64,000 bases of DNA from NCBI RefSeq assembly GCF_021325795.1, contig NZ_JAHPZX010000001.1, positions 434,001-498,000 on the forward strand, read 5' to 3'. Below, piece after piece: positions 15,391 through 24,167 of this stretch. Numbering within the stretch: the first letter of the stretch is position 1; the number at the start of each line of letters is the position of its first letter. The notes under the pieces are model-generated. The model saw nothing but the letters and a program-made list of their open reading frames with translations, searched no databases and had not been told where the DNA came from. A program made the position numbers and the translations under genes. The DNA comes from Bordetella sp. LUAb4 (GTDB taxonomy: Bacteria; Pseudomonadota; Gammaproteobacteria; Burkholderiales; Burkholderiaceae_B).

Positions 15391-16260
15391 GTGCGACCTC
15401 ACCTGCCCTTGAATGGCCTGCGCGCCTTCGAAGCGTCCGCCCGCAGTTTGAGTTTCACCTTGGCGGCCGAAGAACTGAACGTGACCCAGGCCGCCGTCAG
15501 CCAACAGGTACGCGCGCTGGAGGACCGCCTGGGCGCGCAATTATTCAAGCGCATACCGCGTGGCCTTATGTTGACTGATGAAGGACGCGCGTTGCTCCCA
15601 GTGCTGAGCGAGGCGTTCGGCCGTATCGCTTCGGTGCTGAAGCAATTCGATGGCGGACGCTTACGAGAAGTATTGGCGGTAGGCGTGGTGGGTACGTTCG
15701 CGGTGGGCTGGCTGCTGCCGCGCCTGACACGCTTTAGCGATACCCATCCCTTCGTCGAACTGCGGCTGTCGACGCACAACAACCTGGTCGATCTGACCGC
15801 CGAGGGGCTGGATTTCGCCATCCGCTTCGGGGCGGGCGTTTGGTCCGGCATGGAGAGCACGCAACTGCTGGATGCGCCGTTGGCCGTGTTGTGCGCTCCG
15901 ACCATCGCGGCGCGGCTGGCCGCCCCCGCGGACCTGACGCGCGAAACCCTGCTGCGTTCCTACCGTGAGGATGAATGGCATGCCTGGTTCGCGGCAGCGG
16001 GCGTGCAGGCGCTGAAGTTGAACGGTCCGGTATTCGACTCGTCGAGATTGATGGTCGAGGCCGCCATGCAAGGCGTCGGCGTAGCGCTTGCGCCGGCCTG
16101 CATGTTCGGCAGTGAATTGCAGCGCGGTGCGCTGGTACGGCCTTTCGCGACGCAAGTGGCGACGGGAAGCTATTGGCTGACGTGGCCGAAGTCGCGCGCC
16201 ATGTCCCCCGGCATGCGGGCCTTCCACGACTGGCTTCTCGCGGAAGCCGGCGCTATTTAG
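15352..16260 (+). CDS. LysR-family regulator, AmpR-like
   Basis: About 290-302 residues. The N-terminal helix-turn-helix LPLNGLRAFEASARSLSFTL and VTQAAVSQQVRALE closely resembles AmpR/GcvA regulators. The C-terminal periplasmic-binding-like effector domain includes FAIRFGAGVW and GVGVALAPACMF. The annotated start is TTG 15352 behind GAGG; GTG 15391 (VRPHLPLN) matches AmpR-type proteins better and may be the true start. Divergent placement from the class A beta-lactamase is the ampR-bla arrangement, in which the regulator senses cell-wall muropeptides and switches the lactamase on. Regulation of bla is inferred from position and family. Confidence 0.88.
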   Translation: MRSSDRKTYTYTIVRPHLPLNGLRAFEASARSLSFTLAAEELNVTQAAVSQQVRALEDRLGAQLFKRIPRGLMLTDEGRALLPVLSEAFGRIASVLKQFDGGRLREVLAVGVVGTFAVGWLLPRLTRFSDTHPFVELRLSTHNNLVDLTAEGLDFAIRFGAGVWSGMESTQLLDAPLAVLCAPTIAARLAAPADLTRETLLRSYREDEWHAWFAAAGVQALKLNGPVFDSSRLMVEAAMQGVGVALAPACMFGSELQRGALVRPFATQVATGSYWLTWPKSRAMSPGMRAFHDWLLAEAGAI

Positions 16261-16297
16261 AATCCCGCTACGAGCAACAGCAAAGCCAGAGGTAACG

Positions 16298-16621
16298 ATG
16301 TCCATTGCAAAGACGCCGGCCGCTCCCTATTACGCGGTGATCTTCACATCCATCCGTACGCCGGAAGACGACGGGTATGGCGACATGGCCGATGCGATGA
16401 TCGCGGCGGCGTCCAGGCAGCCCGGGTTCCTGGGCGTGGAGTCCGCGCGCGAGGAATTGGGAATCACGGTTTCCTATTGGGACAGCCTGGAATCCATCGC
16501 TGCCTGGAAGCGGGATTCGAAGCATCTGATGGCGCAACGGATGGGACGGGAAAAATGGTACGAGAGCTACAAAACCCGTATTTGCCTCGTTGAGCGGGAC
16601 TACGATTTCGAAAGCATCTGA
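16298..16621 (+). CDS. Antibiotic biosynthesis monooxygenase (ABM) domain protein
   Basis: 107 residues, one ABM/dimeric alpha-beta barrel domain. YYAVIFTSIRT opens the first strand, then MIAAASRQPGFLGVES and ITVSYWDSLESIAAWKRDS, the typical ABM core, and WYESYKTRICLVERDYDF at the end. Proteins of this small cytoplasmic family range from heme-degrading to quinone-modifying enzymes; this subgroup (YqjZ-like) has no assigned substrate. GAGG lies five bases before the ATG. It follows the AmpR-like gene by 37 bases on the same strand. Confidence 0.85.
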   Translation: MSIAKTPAAPYYAVIFTSIRTPEDDGYGDMADAMIAAASRQPGFLGVESAREELGITVSYWDSLESIAAWKRDSKHLMAQRMGREKWYESYKTRICLVERDYDFESI

Positions 16622-16853
16622 TCGCCCGCTCAGCCCTGACGGATGGGATTATCTGTGCGCGGCGGCGATATACGTCGCGGAAATGCCTATCCCTGCTCCA
16701 ACGAGATCCCGGGAGACCGATTGAAAGAGGACGGCTCGATCAATCATTCCGCCCTTGCTGTCGACCTGTCGCAATTCTGGTTTACGCAAGGGCGGGGAGG
16801 ATATGTCGATTATCAAGCGTGAACGGCTTGCCGCCATGCACCGCGGCTCGCCA

Positions 16854-17846
16854 TCAGCGGCCGCTCTTGAGCCGCGCCATGGCGGAGTCGGAATAACGCA
16901 AGCCTGCGACGGCATCCGGCGCGAACACCGTGTCCAACCTTTTCCAAATCGCGGAAGGTACGGCGAGCGCCATGGCATCGCGCGCTTCAGCGACATGGCG
17001 CGGTTCCGTGACACCGACGATGGGCACGGCGGCGCCGTGGCGCCTGCACCACGCTAGCGCCAACTGCGCCGGCTTGACGTTGAGCTCGGCAGCGATATCC
17101 TCCAGAAGCTTCACCAATTCCAGGTTCTTGTAGAAATTTTCGCCTTGGAAACGCGGCATGTCGCGCCGTTGGTCGCCAGGCGGAAGATCTTCCGGAGACT
17201 TGAGCGCACCGCTGAGAATGCCGCGCCCCAATGAGGCGTAGCCGAAGAACCAACTGCCGTTTTCTCTAAGAAAATCGAAGATTTCGGTTTCCGGATCGCG
17301 GCTCCATAGCGAATACTCGCTCTGCACCACGGCGACAGGATGAATGTCCGCGGCTCGGCGATAGCTGTTGGGACCCACTTCGCATAACCCGAGCGCCCGG
17401 ACCTTGCCCTTTTTGACGAGATCGGCCATGGCGCCATAGGTGTCCTCGATCGGCACGTTCGGATCGACACGATGCAGGTAGAACAGGTCGATGTAGTCGG
17501 TGCCCAAGCGCTTGAGGCTGGCATCGCAAGCAGCTTCCGCGCGTTCGGGCCGGGCGTCCAGGCCGCGTTGATCGGCACGGTCACCGAACAGATAACCGAA
17601 CTTGGTACACAGCACTACGTCCTGACGCCGTCCCGCGATCGCCTTGCCGACCAGGATCTCATTGGCGCCGTTCGCGTAGAGATCAGCGGTGTCCACCCAA
17701 CGTCCGCCATGGTCCAGATGATCGTCCAGTGCGTTGCGTGCATCCGCTTCCGAGCTGGGACCGTAGTAGCCGGTCATGGCCATCGTGCCCAATACGAAAG
17801 CCGGCGGTGCGTCAGCCAAAAGATGCGTACTCGTCTTCATACTCAT
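16854..17846 (-). CDS. Aldo/keto reductase
   Basis: 330 residues, a (beta/alpha)8 NADPH-dependent oxidoreductase. The catalytic residues are seen in WVDTADLYANG (Asp and Tyr), VVLCTKFGY (Lys) and LFYLHRVDPNV (His); the cofactor-binding end reads VPIVGVTEPRHVAEA. It reduces or oxidises a carbonyl/alcohol; the substrate is unknown. It is last in a three-gene operon (Bug, aldehyde dehydrogenase, AKR), 12 bases after the dehydrogenase, with GGAG-type sites before the ATG. Confidence 0.92.
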   Translation of the reverse strand: MSMKTSTHLLADAPPAFVLGTMAMTGYYGPSSEADARNALDDHLDHGGRWVDTADLYANGANEILVGKAIAGRRQDVVLCTKFGYLFGDRADQRGLDARPERAEAACDASLKRLGTDYIDLFYLHRVDPNVPIEDTYGAMADLVKKGKVRALGLCEVGPNSYRRAADIHPVAVVQSEYSLWSRDPETEIFDFLRENGSWFFGYASLGRGILSGALKSPEDLPPGDQRRDMPRFQGENFYKNLELVKLLEDIAAELNVKPAQLALAWCRRHGAAVPIVGVTEPRHVAEARDAMALAVPSAIWKRLDTVFAPDAVAGLRYSDSAMARLKSGR

Positions 17847-17858
17847 GTCCTTGTCTCC

Positions 17859-19358
17859 TCAACCCAGCACGAAGGGGTTGTCGCGGCGCGGCGAGGGCGT
17901 GATCCAGACGCTTTTGACCTGCATATATTCCTTGATTGCGTCGACGCCGCCCTCACGTCCCGTGCCGCTGCGCTTGTAACCGCCAAACGGCGAAGCAAAG
18001 CTGGTGCTGCGGTAATTGTTGACCCATACCGTGCCGGCCTGGATCTTCTCCACGCAATGCATCGCCCTGCGCAGGTCTTGGGTCCACACTGCGGCGGCCA
18101 GTCCGAATTCGGTGTCGTTGGCCAATTGCAGGGCCTCGTCCTCGTCCTTGAATCGGATGACGGAGAGCACGGGGCCAAATACCTCCTGCCTGGCGATGGC
18201 CATCTGATTATTGACGTCGGTGAAAATAGTGGGCGCCACGAATTGGCCCTGGCCGTAGCCTTCGCCTTGCAGGGCATGGCCACCGAGCACGCAGCGTGCG
18301 CCTTCGTCTTTTGCCACATTTATCATGCGCATCACATGGTCCCATTGTTGCCGGGTGGCAATGGGGCCGAGTTGCGTTTCGGGCAAGGATGGATCGCCGA
18401 TGTGTGCTTCCCGGGTCAGCGCCACCAATCGCTCCACGAAGGCGTCGTGGATGCTGTCTTGCAGCAGCAGGCGCGAGCCCGCCATGCAGGTCTGTCCGGC
18501 CGCGGCGAAGATGCCTGCGATCACGCCTTTCACCGCCTGGTCCTGGTCGGCATCGTCAAACACGATATTGGGCGACTTGCCGCCCAACTCCAGCGTGACA
18601 CGCTTGAAATCACTGGCCGCGGCTTCACTGACCTTCTGGCCTCCCGCATTGCCGCCGGTAAAAGCGATTTTCCGGGTCAAGGGATGCCGCACCAACGGAT
18701 CGCCAACCTCAGCGCCAAAGCCCGTGACGACATTGACCACCCCTTTGGGGATGCCGGCTTGTTCGGCGAGTCGCGCAAGTTCCAGGATGGACGCCGAGGC
18801 ATGCTCGGACGGCTTGATCACGATTGTGTTGCCGGCGGCCAGCGCCGGCGCCATCTTCCACGCCGTCAGCGACAACGGCGAATTCCAAGGCGTGATGGCG
18901 ACCACCACGCCCAGCGGCTCAAAGCGGGTGTAATTGATGACTCCCGGTTTGTTGACCGGGATGACGTCACCGCCGACCTTGTCCGCCAGACCCGCGTAAT
19001 AGTAGAACCACTGGGCGATGTTCAGCACCTGGCCACGGACTTCCGTGATCAGCTTGCCGTTGTCGCGCTGTTCGACACGCCCCAAGTGGTCTGCATTGTC
19101 TTCGATCAAACCCGCCAGCTTGCGCAGCAGGGTAGCGCGCTGCGTGGCGGTCAATGCCGGCCAGGGGCCCGCGGTGAACGCCGCGTGTGCTGCGCGGATG
19201 GCCCGATCGGCATCGGCGGCCTTTCCCCTGGGAATGCGCGCCCAGATCTCGCCCGAATAAGGCTCGACCGTATCGAACCATTCGCCGCCCGCGGGGTCGG
19301 TCCAGGCGCCATCGATAAACAATTGGTATTGAGTAGGAGTCGTGCCAGCGCTGCTCAT
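17859..19358 (-). CDS. NAD(P)-dependent aldehyde dehydrogenase
   Basis: 499 residues, full length for the family. The general-base Glu is in LELGGKSPNIVF and the nucleophile Cys in GQTCMAGSRL; the Rossmann motif is FTGGNAGGQKVSEAA, and TPWNSPLSLTAWKMAPALAA is the substrate-tunnel segment. It oxidises an aldehyde to the acid in the cytoplasm. It sits between a Bug gene (39 bases upstream) and an aldo/keto reductase, with IclR divergent, so the operon probably imports and oxidises a specific alcohol/aldehyde-acid. The substrate cannot be named from sequence. Confidence 0.95.
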   Translation of the reverse strand: MSSAGTTPTQYQLFIDGAWTDPAGGEWFDTVEPYSGEIWARIPRGKAADADRAIRAAHAAFTAGPWPALTATQRATLLRKLAGLIEDNADHLGRVEQRDNGKLITEVRGQVLNIAQWFYYYAGLADKVGGDVIPVNKPGVINYTRFEPLGVVVAITPWNSPLSLTAWKMAPALAAGNTIVIKPSEHASASILELARLAEQAGIPKGVVNVVTGFGAEVGDPLVRHPLTRKIAFTGGNAGGQKVSEAAASDFKRVTLELGGKSPNIVFDDADQDQAVKGVIAGIFAAAGQTCMAGSRLLLQDSIHDAFVERLVALTREAHIGDPSLPETQLGPIATRQQWDHVMRMINVAKDEGARCVLGGHALQGEGYGQGQFVAPTIFTDVNNQMAIARQEVFGPVLSVIRFKDEDEALQLANDTEFGLAAAVWTQDLRRAMHCVEKIQAGTVWVNNYRSTSFASPFGGYKRSGTGREGGVDAIKEYMQVKSVWITPSPRRDNPFVLG

Positions 19359-19397
19359 GCTACTGCCTCTGCTAAAGAATGGATAAGCGATCGGAAT

Positions 19398-20396
19398 TCA
19401 ATCGATCTTCAAGTTGCTGCTCTTGACGAGATCCGTGAACAGCGTGACTTCGTCGCGCATCTGCGTTTCGAAGCGCTTGGGATTGCTGTCAGTGATGGGT
19501 TGCAGTCCGGCGGTGGCCATCTGAGCTGCAAACTCCGGCGTGCCCGCAATGCGTTGAAGCGTTTTTGCAAGGCGGTCGACGACGGCCACGGGCGTACCCT
19601 TGGGCATCATCAGGCCATACCAGGAGTCGAGGCGGAATGTCTTCAGCTCCGGCTCACTACTGGATTCGGCGAAGGTGGGGACATCGGGAAGCAAGGGCGA
19701 CCGACCGGGCGCGGCCACTGCCAACGCGCGCACCTGACCCGCCTTGATCTGCGGCAATACCGACCCCAGGGTGGCGAAGGACATGGCGACGTGGCCGGCC
19801 ATGACGTCGCTGACGGCCGGAGCAGCACCCTTATAGGGCACGTGCGTGATGGACGTCTTGGTCAGCTTCTTGAACAGTTCCGCCGACAGGTGAGGCGTGC
19901 CTCCGCTGCCTGCCGACGCGTAGGAGTATTTATCCGGATTGGCGCGCAAGACTGTCAGGAATTCGGCAAGGTTTTTCGCCGGGAAATCCTTGTTCACGAT
20001 AAGTACCGTGGGGGCAACGGCAACGGCTGCCACAGGTGCGAAGTCGCTGACGCTTTCAAACGGCAAATTCGGATAGAGCACCGCGTTGATCGTGTGATTC
20101 GTCGCGGCGATCAGGCCCGTGTAGCCGTCAGCAGGCGCTCTTGCGACCTGGCTTGCGGCGATGGTCGCGTTGGCACCTGGGCGGTTCTCCACGATGAAGG
20201 TCTGGCCCAGATCCTTACCAAGATCGTTCGCGATGACGCGCGCCACGATATCGGTCGGCCCGCCGACGGCAAAGCCGACGATCAGCCTGACCGGCTTGCT
20301 CGGGTAGCTGTCGGCGGCCTGGGCCGACGCGGAAACGACGAGTGCCGCGGCCGCCAGCATGGCTCGGCCGGTGAACGGATAGAAATTCATAGTCAA
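19398..20396 (-). CDS. Bug/TctC-family periplasmic solute-binding protein
   Basis: 332 residues with a Sec signal ending ASAQA|AD. Family signatures are YPSKPVRLIVGFAVGGPTD, VENRPGANATIAA, THVPYKGAAPAVSDV and DSWYGLMMPKGTP. It is a periplasmic carboxylate-binding component, probably for the substrate of the aldehyde dehydrogenase and reductase encoded downstream. No TctAB permease genes are adjacent. ATG 20390 (second Met) is an alternative start. It is divergent from an IclR regulator and shares a 200-base control region with duplicated repeats. Confidence 0.93.
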   Translation of the reverse strand: MTMNFYPFTGRAMLAAAALVVSASAQAADSYPSKPVRLIVGFAVGGPTDIVARVIANDLGKDLGQTFIVENRPGANATIAASQVARAPADGYTGLIAATNHTINAVLYPNLPFESVSDFAPVAAVAVAPTVLIVNKDFPAKNLAEFLTVLRANPDKYSYASAGSGGTPHLSAELFKKLTKTSITHVPYKGAAPAVSDVMAGHVAMSFATLGSVLPQIKAGQVRALAVAAPGRSPLLPDVPTFAESSSEPELKTFRLDSWYGLMMPKGTPVAVVDRLAKTLQRIAGTPEFAAQMATAGLQPITDSNPKRFETQMRDEVTLFTDLVKSSNLKID

Positions 20397-20497
20397 TTCC
20401 AGAAAGGGTTTTTTGGAATTGCACGCGCTGTCTCCACCCCCTCATGCGTCTCTGTGCGACTTGGACGCTCGGGCTGCCATCGGTGCAATATTTATAT

Positions 20498-20551
20498 AAT
20501 AGGACTGAGTTCTATCTGTCGCAACCATAAAATATGATCGAGTTCTATCTG
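20498..20551. promoter_or_regulatory. Two 21-bp direct repeats, candidate IclR operators
   Basis: AATAGGACTGAGTTCTATCTG (20498-20518) and AATATGATCGAGTTCTATCTG (20531-20551) match at 18 of 21 positions, 33 bases apart. The first copy is itself a near-palindrome, ATAGGACT-G-AGTTCTAT. A TATAAT lies at 20495-20500. They sit between the Bug operon and the divergent IclR gene. Confidence 0.7.
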
Positions 20552-20602
20552 ATGGAACTTACTTGGCGTGCGACAATTCGCCAACAATGGCTGGGAGGCG
20601 GG

Positions 20603-21343
20603 ATGGCGCAGGTGAAGTCCGAAGCGGAAGACAAAGGGGTGGCAGCGGTAAGCCGCGCCTTGAGCCTGTTGGCGGCTTTCCGGGAGGATGACTACAGTTT
20701 GACGCTGACAGAGCTATCCATACGGACAGGGCTTTACAAGAGCACGGCGTCGCGCCTGATCGATACCCTGATTCGTGAAGAGTATCTGTATCGGATTTCC
20801 GATGGCAGCTACCAGCTCGGCGCCAGGCCTATCCGGCTGAGTGCCATCTTCCAGCGACAGTTGCGTACCTCGGAGTACGTACCGCCATTCCTGCGGCGTA
20901 TCGTCGAGCTATTGGGTGAGAGCGCATCGTTTTATATTCCCCAGAACGACGGGCGCTTGTGTCTGCATCGCGTCAATGCGAGCAACCAGGTAATCGTCGA
21001 TTCCGTGCGCGAGGGTGATTGGCTACCTTTGGAAGGCGGTGCGACGGGCACGATATTGCTGGCCTTTCGCGGCGAGGAAGGTGCCGAGACGGCAGCGGTG
21101 CGTGAGCGCATGTGGGCCGCTACCTTTGGCGGCGCGCATCCTGAAATGGCCGCGGTCGCCGTGCCCGTGTTCGGCGCGCAGCAGGCATTGCTGGGCGCGT
21201 TGAGTGTTTCCGGACCCCGCTACCGTCTGGAGGCGCGCGGCGCCGAAGCGCTTTATCCCACGCTGCTGCAATGTGGAAGTGAGTTGACCGCCCTCCTTGG
21301 TGGCGACGCTACCGTATTTGCCCGGAGCCTCGCGCGGCGCTGA
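20603..21343 (+). CDS. IclR-family transcriptional regulator
   Basis: 246 residues from ATG 20603, chosen because GGGAGG precedes it; an upstream in-frame ATG at 20534 lies inside the repeat/promoter region. The winged helix-turn-helix (AVSRALSLLAAF, LTLTELSIRTGLYKSTASRL) is followed by the IclR effector domain (SASFYIPQNDGRLCLHRV, GATGTILLAF, VAVPVFGAQQALLGALSVSG). It likely controls the divergent Bug-ALDH-AKR operon and itself through the repeats at 20498-20551. The ligand is unknown. Confidence 0.93.
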   Translation: MAQVKSEAEDKGVAAVSRALSLLAAFREDDYSLTLTELSIRTGLYKSTASRLIDTLIREEYLYRISDGSYQLGARPIRLSAIFQRQLRTSEYVPPFLRRIVELLGESASFYIPQNDGRLCLHRVNASNQVIVDSVREGDWLPLEGGATGTILLAFRGEEGAETAAVRERMWAATFGGAHPEMAAVAVPVFGAQQALLGALSVSGPRYRLEARGAEALYPTLLQCGSELTALLGGDATVFARSLARR

Positions 21344-21359
21344 ACTTCTATCGCCAGCG

Positions 21360-21710
21360 CCCTGGGATTGAATGCATTGTCGATGGGACACCCAGACGGA
21401 TGCTGGTTTGGAACCGGAGCCGCGCCATCAACCTCGCTTCGGCCAGCAGGAAGCAAAGCGATGCCCAGCCCGGCGAGCGCGCCCGCAAGCCGTGCCGACG
21501 AGGTATTGCATGAAACGGCCCGTCGACTTCCACGGGGATCGATTTTCGTTTCGCTCCGCCCACGCCAGGTAGTGGCCCCCAACGCGATGGCGATGTGATG
21601 CAGTGATGTGAGCTCAAATCTCGCGCTTGGGCCGGCACCCCTCGGGCGGCCAAGTACTTCGAACTCGCGACCAATGTTGCATAGCACGTGCCGAGCTTGC
21701 GACCGATCCG
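21360..21710 (-). pseudogene. LysR-family regulator remnant (effector domain, frameshifted)
   Basis: In one minus frame RIGRKLGTCYATLVASSKYL and AARGVPAQARDLSSHHC match the middle of a LysR effector domain. In another frame ALAGLGIALLPAGRSE and PIDNAFNPR match the later part. No DNA-binding domain or start is present. It is a degraded fragment that begins abruptly at about 21710. Confidence 0.65.
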
Positions 21711-21724
21711 AGACGGATCGCGGA

Positions 21725-21967
21725 CACCGCTACTTGCCGCCGCACTGGCCGGAATGGGCGTGCTACAGACGCTGGCGTTCATGGTCGAGCCCCACTTCGA
21801 ATCCGGCGCGTTGGTCCGGCTGCTGGAGAACTGGGCGCTGGAACCGAATCCGGTCTATATCGAATCCGGTCTATATCGTCTACTCCCCCAACCGCCATTT
21901 GAGTGCCCGCGTGCGGGTATTCGTGGAGTGGCTCGTAGAACTCTTCGAAGCGGAGGAATTACGTTGA
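21725..21967 (+). pseudogene. LysR-family regulator remnant (C-terminal end, broken by a 16-bp duplication)
   Basis: LLAAALAGMGVLQTLAFMV, FESGALVRLLENWALEPNPV and, after a frame change, YSPNRHLSARVRVFVEWLVE are the typical end of a LysR protein. The frame is broken by the tandem duplication at 21847-21878; removing one 16-base unit restores PVYIVYSPNRHLSA. The N-terminal part is missing. It abuts the oppositely oriented LysR remnant. Confidence 0.75.
21847..21878 (+). repeat. 16-bp exact tandem duplication
   Basis: AATCCGGTCTATATCG occurs twice with no spacer inside the LysR remnant and causes a frameshift. Confidence 0.9.
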
Positions 21968-22106
21968 GGGGTTCGCAGACCAGCGTGGCTTCGCACCAGA
22001 ACAATATTGATCTGGATCGCCCGCGATTTTATTCCGCTGATCCGAATAGTCGTGAGCACAGCGTTTGCTTTTACACTTCATGAGGATCTTCACAAGATAG
22101 ACTCAG

Positions 22107-22124
22107 TGTAGGAATCTGCCTACA
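22107..22124. promoter_or_regulatory. Dyad TGTAGG-N6-CCTACA upstream of the Btr/FNR-type gene
   Basis: A perfect 6-bp inverted repeat with a 6-base spacer, 103 bases before the start at 22228. It resembles two-component regulator (NarL/RcsB-like) sites. A weak FNR-like TTGATCTGGATCGC lies at 22007. Confidence 0.45.
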
Positions 22125-22227
22125 AGCGTAGTCCCGCACTGTCATCCTTTCGCGCTTGCCCCCGATAGCGCGCTCCGGTCCAGGGGCCGACAATCTCGGC
22201 ATCGACATCCCCTACCTGGAGTTCCTC

Positions 22228-23010
22228 ATGCAACCCCGTCCCGCGCCTCGCGCGCCGATCGCCATCGCCCAGTTGCCGGTCCTGCCGCGCCGGTCGGATG
22301 ACATGTTGCGCAACCGGAGCGCCGCGCGCTGCACGACCTGCGCGCTGCAGCCGGCCTGCCTGGAGGCCGAGTCCTGCGAACAGATGTTAGCCGGAGGAAC
22401 GTCGCTGACGTCCGGCTGGCGCATGGTGCGCAAAGGCCAGCCGCTATATCGCGCCGGTGACGAGTTCGGCAATCTGTACGCGGTGGTGTCCGGGTCGCTG
22501 AAGACGGTGCTGTTTCATAGCGAAGGCCGCGAGCAGATCTGCGGGTTCCCCGGTGTGGGCGACTTGGTCGGCATGGACGGCATCGACACGGGTCACCACG
22601 CCTGCGACGCGGTCGCGCTGGAAGACACCCAGGTATGCGTGATTCCCTTCAATATGCTGGAACAACGCTGCCGTCAGGCCGCCAGCACGCAGCATCACCT
22701 GCTGCGCTTGATGAGCGCGGAAATCGTCCGGGAACAGCGCTTCTTCATGCTGCTGGGCCGCATGTCCGCCGACGAACGGCTGGCGTCCTTCCTCGTCGGG
22801 GTGTCGAACAAACTGTCGGCGCGCGGGTATTCCTCGTCCGAATTCCACTTGCGCATGACGCGCGAAGACATCGGCAACCATCTGGGCATGAAGCTGGAAA
22901 CGGTCAGCCGCACCTTCTCCAAGTTCCAGGCGCAAGGGTGGATCAACGTACGGCAGAAACACGTCGCGCTACGCGACGTAGAGGCGCTGCGGGCTTTGTC
23001 CTGCCAGTAG
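22228..23010 (+). CDS. btr: FNR-type oxygen-sensing regulator (Btr/Fnr)
   Basis: 260 residues from ATG 22228, chosen for GGAG six bases upstream. The N-terminal Cys cluster CTTCALQPAC, plus a fourth Cys in HHACDAVALED, are the expected ligands of an oxygen-labile [4Fe-4S] cluster. The cyclic-nucleotide-like sensor domain carries GNLYAVVSGSLKTV and FPGVGDLVGMDGI. The HTH is MTREDIGNHLGMKLETVSRT, with the E-x2-S-R recognition helix of FNR that reads TTGAT-N4-ATCAA. It should activate or repress anaerobic/microaerobic genes. In Bordetella the orthologue is called Btr. Confidence 0.93.
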   Translation: MQPRPAPRAPIAIAQLPVLPRRSDDMLRNRSAARCTTCALQPACLEAESCEQMLAGGTSLTSGWRMVRKGQPLYRAGDEFGNLYAVVSGSLKTVLFHSEGREQICGFPGVGDLVGMDGIDTGHHACDAVALEDTQVCVIPFNMLEQRCRQAASTQHHLLRLMSAEIVREQRFFMLLGRMSADERLASFLVGVSNKLSARGYSSSEFHLRMTREDIGNHLGMKLETVSRTFSKFQAQGWINVRQKHVALRDVEALRALSCQ

Positions 23011-23067
23011 GCTCTGCCGAAGGGCCCATCTCGCAAGGCCGGCGGCCGCCCTGCCCGCCTTCTGTGA

Positions 23068-23541
23068 TTACTTCACAGGAATCTTCACGGATGCGGGAAC
23101 AGGGACGGCGGTGATGCTGTTCTTCGGGCTGCCGTCCACCACGCGATCGGAATAGACCAGGTACACCAGCGCGTTGCGCTTGGCGTCGACCATACGCACG
23201 ACGCGCAGATGCTTGAACAGGAAGGATGCGCGTTCGGTGAACACTTCCTCCTGCGCGGGCAGCGGCGACTTGAACTGAACCTCGCCGACCTGACGGCACG
23301 CCACCGATGCTTCGGCCTTGTCTTCGGCCACACCGAACGCACCGGAGACGCCGCCCGTCTTGGCGCGGGACAGGTAGCAACTGACGCCCGCCACGCGCGG
23401 GTCATCGAACACCTCCACCACGATCTTGTGGTTCGGGCCGATGAGCTTGAACGCCGTGCTGACGTCGCCCACTTCTTCGGCATGAGCGGCACCCGCGCCA
23501 AAAAGCGCCGCAGCGGCGATGAAGATCAATTTCTGGAACAT
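23068..23541 (-). CDS. creA: CreA-family periplasmic protein
   Basis: 157 residues with a Sec signal (cleavage near AHA|EE). The mature part matches the CreA family: [49 protein letters not shown] and [17 protein letters not shown]. Function is unknown in all bacteria; the name comes from the creABCD locus. It is convergent with the FNR-type gene and has no creBC neighbours here. Confidence 0.93.
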   Translation of the reverse strand: MFQKLIFIAAAALFGAGAAHAEEVGDVSTAFKLIGPNHKIVVEVFDDPRVAGVSCYLSRAKTGGVSGAFGVAEDKAEASVACRQVGEVQFKSPLPAQEEVFTERASFLFKHLRVVRMVDAKRNALVYLVYSDRVVDGSPKNSITAVPVPASVKIPVK

Positions 23542-23939
23542 GTGGAATCCGGATCAGGGAATTTAAGAGGCGGTTGGCAGACAGCATACGCATGGCTGGG
23601 TAGACCGCAACAGGCAGCCACCGCAGGATACGCTCTCACGACGATGAAGACCGCCTGTCGCTGCGGGATATCTCACAAACCGATGGCACCCCGGACAGCC
23701 CCTGCGGCATCCCCCCCCGGCCATAGCACCGGACAGCCGCTTTAACCGTCTCCCTGGGCCGTCAACCGCCCATGCTAGCCCGGCTGGATCCCGGTCGCGA
23801 AGATAGTGTAGAATAGCGGGCTTGCTCCAATTCCATCCTGACTGATAGGGTTTCTGACCCGATCTCCGCGGCCCGCCTCAGGCGAAAGCGCGTCCCGGAT
23901 GAGATTGTTGGAGCGTTCGGGATGATCTCCCGACCTGCT
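23542..23939. other. Intergenic region upstream of tRNA-Cys
   Basis: 398 bases without a credible gene. TAGAAT at 23814 could be the -10 box of the tRNA promoter. A C8 run lies near 23711-23718. Confidence 0.4.
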
Positions 23940-24013
23940 GGCGCAATGGCAGAGTGGTTATGCAGCGGATTGCAAATCCGTGAACGTCGGTTCGATTCCG
24001 GCTTGCGCCTCCA
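23940..24013 (+). tRNA. tRNA-Cys (anticodon GCA)
   Basis: A complete cloverleaf: acceptor GGCGCAA pairs with TTGCGCC, the D-loop contains AGAGTGGTTATGC, the anticodon loop is ATTGCAAAT with GCA at 23972-23974, the T-arm is GGTTCGATTCC, and CCA is encoded at 24011-24013. A hairpin follows. Confidence 0.97.
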
Positions 24014-24021
24014 AATTCAAA

Positions 24022-24050
24022 CGGCCCTCCATCGGAGGGCCGTTGCGCTT
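24022..24050 (+). terminator. Terminator-like hairpin after tRNA-Cys
   Basis: A perfect 9-bp stem CGGCCCTCC / GGAGGGCCG with a three-base loop, then TTGCGCTTTG, a weak T-rich tail. Confidence 0.65.
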
Positions 24051-24167
24051 TGTGGGCCTGACCAAGGTGCTGCTGCGGAGGCCGGGGAATTTCGAGACGA
24101 CGCAGAGTCAGGCTGCGTCGTCCTGGTCTGCTTACCCGTTGCGGGCGCCTTCGTGGCTGCGCAGACT

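Noticed and set aside
17472-20537. A 1021-codon open frame on the plus strand
   Set aside because: It runs antisense to the Bug, aldehyde dehydrogenase and AKR genes, has His/Arg/Gln-rich low-complexity sequence typical of a shadow in GC-rich DNA, and no domain or ribosome site.
23820-24060. Possible phage integration at the tRNA-Cys gene
   Set aside because: No integrase, no direct repeat of the tRNA 3' end downstream was seen.
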